A stretch of DNA of 64,000 nucleotides from Phenylobacterium sp. NIBR 498073 (GTDB lineage Bacteria > Pseudomonadota > Alphaproteobacteria > Caulobacterales > Caulobacteraceae), in NCBI RefSeq assembly GCF_027286305.1, contig NZ_CP114599.1, positions 4,012,001 to 4,076,000 on the forward strand, in the 5' to 3' direction. The notes under the pieces were generated by a model. That model ran no database searches. It saw only the letters and a list, made by a program, of their open reading frames with translations, and had not been told where the DNA came from. Made by a program: the position numbers and the translations under genes. Of the stretch, positions 60,153-64,000 are shown one piece after another (the stretch's first letter is position 1; each line of letters opens with the position of its first letter).

Positions 60153-61784
60153 TTGGTTTGGAATTACGCCAACCTCTGGGAGTCCGTCGCCGACGCGACC
60201 CCTGACCGCCCCGCCCTCATCCATGGCGAGCGTCGCCTGAGCTGGCGCGAATTCGACCGCCGCGCCAACGCCCTGGCCCAGGCCATGGTCCAGGCCGGCC
60301 TGACCCAGCAGTCGAAGGTGGCGGCCTATCTCTACAACGGGCCCGAGTACCTCGAGAGCTACTACGCCGCCTTCAAGGCCGGCCTGGTCCCGTTCAACAC
60401 CAATTACCGCTACGGCGGCGACGAACTGACCTACCTGTTCGACAACGCCGACGCCGAGGCCGTGGTGTTCCACGCCTCGTTCGCCGAGATGGCCGACAAG
60501 GTGCGCGGCCGCCTGCCCAAGGTGAAGATCTGGATCGCCGTGCCGGAAGCCGGCCATCCGGTCCCCGACTGGGCCGCCGACTACGACGCCATCGTCGCGG
60601 CCGGCGCCGACCGCTTCGAAGCCCCCTGGGGCCGCACCGCCGACGACCTGCTGATCATGTACACCGGCGGCACCACCGGCATGCCCAAGGGCGTGATGTG
60701 GCGCCAGGAAGACCTGTTCAAGGCGCTGGGCGGCGGGGCCAACCTGCTGCTTGGCCTGCCGCCGCTGGAGACCGTGGCCGAAGCCGGCCAGCGGGCCAAG
60801 GCGGTCGACGCCTCGGGCGCGCCGCTGAACATCACCATTCCGGTCGCCCCGCTGATGCACGCCACCGGCCAGTTCATCTCGTTCGGGACCCTGATCTCGG
60901 GCGGCGCCGTCGCCACCCTGACCGGCCGCAAATTCGACCCGGCGGTGCTGTTCGATGAGGTCGAGCGCCTGGAGGCCGCCGGCCTGATCATCGTCGGCCC
61001 GGCCTTCGCCGCGCCGATGCTGGAGACCCTGGACGCCAATCCGGGCCGCTGGACCATGCCGTCGCTGAAGCGCATCGCCTCGTCGGGCGCCATGTGGGGC
61101 CTGGAGAACAAGCAGGGCCTGCTGAAGCACCTTCCGAACGTGATGCTGATGGACAGCCTCGGCTCGTCCGAGGCCCTGGGCCTGGCGTCCTCGACCTCGG
61201 GCGCGGGCCAGGCGACCAGCACCGCCAAGTTCGTGACCGGCCCCAACGCGGCGGTGTTCACCGAGGACGGCGTGCGGGTCGAGGCCGGCTCGGGCGTCCG
61301 CGGCCTGGTCGCCGTCGGCGGCCACACCCCGATCGGCTACTACAAGGATGAGGAAAAGTCGGCCAAGACCTTCCGCACCTTCGAAGGTCGCCGCTGGAGC
61401 GTGCCGGGCGACTGGGCGACCGTCGAGGCTGACGGCTCGATCACCCTGCTGGGCCGCGGCTCGCAGGTGATCAACACCGGCGGCGAGAAGGTCTTCCCCG
61501 AAGAGGTCGAAGAAGCCCTGAAGCGTTTCCCGGGCGTGCGCGACGCGGCCGTGGTCGGCCTGCCCGACCCGCGCTTCGGCGAGCGTATCGGCGCGATCGT
61601 GGACTTCGGCGGCGACAACCTGCCGACCCTGGCCGAGCTGTCGGCTCACGTGAAGGGCCTGCTGGCCGACTACAAGGCCCCGCGGGAACTGGTGCTGGCC
61701 CCGGTGGCCCGCGCCCCGAACGGCAAGCTGGACTACAAGGCGCTGAAGGCCCAGGCGATCGCCGCCCTGTCCACCGACGCCTAA
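60153..61784 (+). CDS. Acyl-CoA synthetase (AMP-binding ligase)
   Basis: A 543-residue ANL-family ligase that activates a carboxylic acid with ATP and joins it to CoA. The P-loop is MYTGGTTGMPKGVMW (about 168-182), the A5 region DSLGSSEALG, and the A7/A8 region GDWATVEADGSITLLGRGSQVINTGGEKVFPEEVEEAL; the catalytic lysine lies in APNGKLDYKAL. The start is TTG: GGAGG lies seven bases upstream, and the resulting MVWNYANLWESVADATPDRPA fits the family N-terminus. The substrate is open (fatty or aromatic acid). A hairpin overlaps the ribosome-binding site. Confidence 0.9.
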   Translation: MVWNYANLWESVADATPDRPALIHGERRLSWREFDRRANALAQAMVQAGLTQQSKVAAYLYNGPEYLESYYAAFKAGLVPFNTNYRYGGDELTYLFDNADAEAVVFHASFAEMADKVRGRLPKVKIWIAVPEAGHPVPDWAADYDAIVAAGADRFEAPWGRTADDLLIMYTGGTTGMPKGVMWRQEDLFKALGGGANLLLGLPPLETVAEAGQRAKAVDASGAPLNITIPVAPLMHATGQFISFGTLISGGAVATLTGRKFDPAVLFDEVERLEAAGLIIVGPAFAAPMLETLDANPGRWTMPSLKRIASSGAMWGLENKQGLLKHLPNVMLMDSLGSSEALGLASSTSGAGQATSTAKFVTGPNAAVFTEDGVRVEAGSGVRGLVAVGGHTPIGYYKDEEKSAKTFRTFEGRRWSVPGDWATVEADGSITLLGRGSQVINTGGEKVFPEEVEEALKRFPGVRDAAVVGLPDPRFGERIGAIVDFGGDNLPTLAELSAHVKGLLADYKAPRELVLAPVARAPNGKLDYKALKAQAIAALSTDA

Positions 61785-61808
61785 CGTAACAAAAAAGTAA
61801 CGTGCTTC

Positions 61809-61841
61809 AGAGGGCGCGGCCGGTCCACGGTCGCGCCCTCT
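61809..61841 (+). terminator. Stem-loop after the acyl-CoA ligase gene
   Basis: A 14-bp stem (AGAGGGCGCGGCCG with CGGTCGCGCCCTCT, one G-U pair) and a 5-nt loop, followed by only a weak T-tract (TCTTCGT). Possible terminator for the ligase transcript ahead of the peptidase gene. Confidence 0.55.
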
Positions 61842-61873
61842 TCGTAAGACCCTCAGAAGGCTCGAAAATACCG

Positions 61874-63919
61874 ATGAAGACCCTCTGGCTGGGCGCGGCT
61901 TCCGCCGCGGCCCTTCTTTGCGTGTCGGCCCCGGCGCTGGCGGACAACCTGCCCGACCTCTCCAAGGCGCCGCGAATGGGCCCTTGGGGCTTCGACATGG
62001 CCGGCCGCGACACCGCCGTGGCCCCGTCGCACGACTTCTTCGAGTACGCCAACGGCACGTACATGAAGAAGCTCGAGATTCCGTCGGACCGCTCGCGCTT
62101 CGGAGCCTTCGACGCCCTGCAGGACCTCTCGCAGGAGCGCATGCGCGCGGTGACCGAGAAGGCCGCCGCCAACAAGGCCGCGACCGGCGAGGAGGCCCAG
62201 GTCGGCGCCTTCTACCGGAGCTACATGGATGAAGCCGCGGTCGAGGCGCTGGGCGCCAAGCCGCTGGCCGGCGACCTGGCCGCCATCGGCAAGATCAAGA
62301 CCAAGGCCGAGCTGGCCGGCCTGATGGGCGCGACGATGCGCCAGTTCGGCGGCGCGTTCTTCGGAAGCTACATCCACGACGACGCCAAGGCGCCCGATCG
62401 CTACACGGTCTATGTCAACCAGGGCGGGCTGGGCATGCCTGACCGCGACTACTACCTGACCGACCGCTTCAAGACCCAGAAGGCCGCCTACGAGGCCTAT
62501 GTCGCCAAGCAGCTGACCCTGGCCGGCTGGGCCAAGCCGGCCGAGCACGCCGCCGCCATCGTCGCCCTGGAGACCCAGATCGCCGAGGCGTCCTGGACGC
62601 GAGCCGAGAGCCGCGACGACGACAAGACCTACAACCCCTATACCGTCGCCGAGCTGCAGGCGTACGCGCCAGGCTTCGATTGGGCCGCCTACCTCAAGGG
62701 CGCCAAGCTGGACAAGATCGACCGCGTCGTCGTCGCCCAGAACACCGCGTTCCCGAAGATCGCCAAGATCTTCGCCGACACGCCGATGGACACCCTGAAG
62801 GCGTGGTCGGCGTTCCACCTGGTCGACCAGGCCGCGCCGTACCTGTCCAAGGACTTCGTCCAGGCCAGCTTCGAGTTCCGCAACAAGACCCTGTCGGGCC
62901 AGCCCGAGCAACGCCCGCGCTGGAAGCGCGCGGTGGCGGCCACCGACAACAACCTCGGCGACCCGCTGGGCAAGCTCTATGTCGCGGCCTACTTCCCGCC
63001 GGAGAGCAAGGCGAAGATGGAGACGCTGGTCGCCAACGTCAAAATCGCCATGAAGGGCCGGATCGAGAAGCTCGAGTGGATGGGCCCGGACACCAAGGCC
63101 AAGGCCCTGGAGAAGCTGTCGAAATTCGGCGCCAAGATCGGCTATCCGGACAAGTGGCGCGACTTCTCGGGCCTGGAGGTCAAGGACGGTGACCTCTACG
63201 GCAACGTCAAGCGGGCCAGCGCCTTCGACTGGGACTATCACGTCGCGCGCCTGGGCGGCCCGGTCGACAAGGACGAGTGGCTGATGACCCCGGCCACGAT
63301 CAACGCCTACTACCTGTCGACCAAGAACGAGATCGCCTTCCCGGCCGCCATCCTTCAGCCGCCGTTCTTCGATCCCGACGGCGACCCGGCGGTGAACTAC
63401 GGCGCCATCGGCGGGGTGATCGGCCACGAGATCACCCACGGCTTCGACGACCAGGGCCGCAAGTCCGACGGCGACGGCAAGCTGACCGACTGGTGGACCG
63501 CCGAGGACGCGGCCAAGTTCGACGCCCAGGCCAAGAAGTTCGGCGCCCAGTATTCGGCGGTCGAGGTGCTGCCGGGCGCGCGCATCAACGGCGAGCTGAC
63601 CATGGGCGAGAATATCGCGGACCTGGGCGGCCTGCTGGTGGCGCTGGACGCCTATCGCCTGTCGCTGAACGGCCAGCCCTCGCCGGTGATCGAGGGCGTC
63701 ACCGGCGACCAGCGGGTGTTCCTGGGTTGGGCCCAGGTGTGGCGCGGCAAGTACCGCGACGACATGATGCGCCAGCAGCTGGTCTCGGACCCGCACTCGC
63801 CGCCCAAGTACCGCGTCGACGTGCCGGTGAAGAACATCGACGCCTTCTACGAGGCGTTCGGCGTCAAGCCGGGCGACGGCATGTACCTGGCCCCGGGCGG
63901 CCGGGTGCGGATCTGGTAG
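61874..63919 (+). CDS. M13 family metallopeptidase (neprilysin-like)
   Basis: A 681-residue secreted zinc endopeptidase. Signal peptide 1-22 (MKTLWLGAASAAALLCVSAPALA). The N-terminal domain is helical. The catalytic domain has the substrate-binding NAYYL and the zinc motif HEITHGFDDQG (H518, E519, H522). The third ligand is E579 in GENIADLGG, the M13 hallmark. The C-terminal conserved end RVDVPVKNIDAFYEAFGVKPGDGMY precedes the usual Trp-containing tail (VRIW). It should cleave short peptides in the periplasm. The upstream in-frame extension from 61802 contains a hairpin and is not coding. Confidence 0.93.
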   Translation: MKTLWLGAASAAALLCVSAPALADNLPDLSKAPRMGPWGFDMAGRDTAVAPSHDFFEYANGTYMKKLEIPSDRSRFGAFDALQDLSQERMRAVTEKAAANKAATGEEAQVGAFYRSYMDEAAVEALGAKPLAGDLAAIGKIKTKAELAGLMGATMRQFGGAFFGSYIHDDAKAPDRYTVYVNQGGLGMPDRDYYLTDRFKTQKAAYEAYVAKQLTLAGWAKPAEHAAAIVALETQIAEASWTRAESRDDDKTYNPYTVAELQAYAPGFDWAAYLKGAKLDKIDRVVVAQNTAFPKIAKIFADTPMDTLKAWSAFHLVDQAAPYLSKDFVQASFEFRNKTLSGQPEQRPRWKRAVAATDNNLGDPLGKLYVAAYFPPESKAKMETLVANVKIAMKGRIEKLEWMGPDTKAKALEKLSKFGAKIGYPDKWRDFSGLEVKDGDLYGNVKRASAFDWDYHVARLGGPVDKDEWLMTPATINAYYLSTKNEIAFPAAILQPPFFDPDGDPAVNYGAIGGVIGHEITHGFDDQGRKSDGDGKLTDWWTAEDAAKFDAQAKKFGAQYSAVEVLPGARINGELTMGENIADLGGLLVALDAYRLSLNGQPSPVIEGVTGDQRVFLGWAQVWRGKYRDDMMRQQLVSDPHSPPKYRVDVPVKNIDAFYEAFGVKPGDGMYLAPGGRVRIW

Positions 63920-63942
63920 GGCGCGGCTGAGGTCGCGAGAAG

Positions 63943-63977
63943 GGCGGCGCCCCGGCCCGGGTCGCCGCCTTTTCTTT
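63943..63977 (+). terminator. Intrinsic terminator of the M13 peptidase gene
   Basis: Stem GGCGGCG (63943-63949) with CGCCGCC (63963-63969), GC-rich inner pairs, then TTTTCTTT. It lies 24 bp after the stop codon. Confidence 0.85.
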
Positions 63978-64000
63978 GGGCTTCTGCATTTTTGACATTT

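Overview
The window is high-GC chromosomal DNA from an alphaproteobacterium, most likely of the order Caulobacterales (Caulobacter or Phenylobacterium type). The case rests on a complete Caulobacter-style cpa/tad pilus locus with near-consensus CtrA boxes, several TonB-dependent receptors, and the general gene repertoire. There are no rRNA or tRNA genes, no CRISPR array, no phage and no transposase. It reads as a core chromosome with a few accessory patches.

Layout. 1-6.5 kb: a zinc alcohol dehydrogenase, a short relic of a monooxygenase gene, a serine dehydratase with a Tat export signal followed by a porin, and an intact Baeyer-Villiger monooxygenase. 6.6-13.3 kb: regulator/target pairs (Rrf2 with a thioredoxin-reductase-like flavoprotein; Crp/Fnr with a TauD dioxygenase; TetR with a small membrane protein), plus a MASE1 hybrid histidine kinase and an epoxide-hydrolase-fold protein. 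13.4-24.5 kb: the type IVb pilus locus. tadC, tadB, cpaF, cpaE, cpaD, cpaC, cpaB, cpaA and two Flp pilins lie on the minus strand. A secretin-N-domain protein and two TadE-like pseudopilins lie on the plus strand, with the pilA promoter region between the two groups.

24.5-35.3 kb: pabC and pabB, an MFS transporter, an ABC exporter, an aminotransferase, a tyrosine phosphatase, a YeiH-type transporter with its LysR regulator, and a methyltransferase. 35.4-46.7 kb: a ZnuD-like zinc receptor sharing a Zur-like palindrome with the methyltransferase, AMP nucleosidase, a dicarboxylate symporter, a GGDEF-EAL protein behind a 26-codon leader ORF, a hydrolase, htpX, an enoyl-CoA hydratase, a methyltransferase and nrdB. 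46.9-56.5 kb: an LpxR-like protein, nrdA, a manganese (yybP-ykoY) riboswitch in front of a Gdt1-type Mn exporter, an SLC13 permease, an OmpA protein with 27 consecutive prolines, and a CPA2 antiporter. 56.5-64 kb: a copper-handling operon (DUF2946, TonB receptor, YcnI, PCuAC), an acyl-CoA ligase with a TTG start, and an M13 peptidase.

Metal homeostasis recurs: zinc (Zur-like site and ZnuD-like receptor), manganese (riboswitch and exporter) and copper (a four-gene envelope set). The best candidates for new biology are the Tat-signal serine dehydratase/porin pair, the leader ORF coupled to the GGDEF-EAL gene (its start resembles an H-NOX N-terminus), the Zur-type control of an uncharacterised methyltransferase, the twin TetR operators, and hairpins that cover ribosome-binding sites. 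Palindromic intergenic repeats belong to at least two families.
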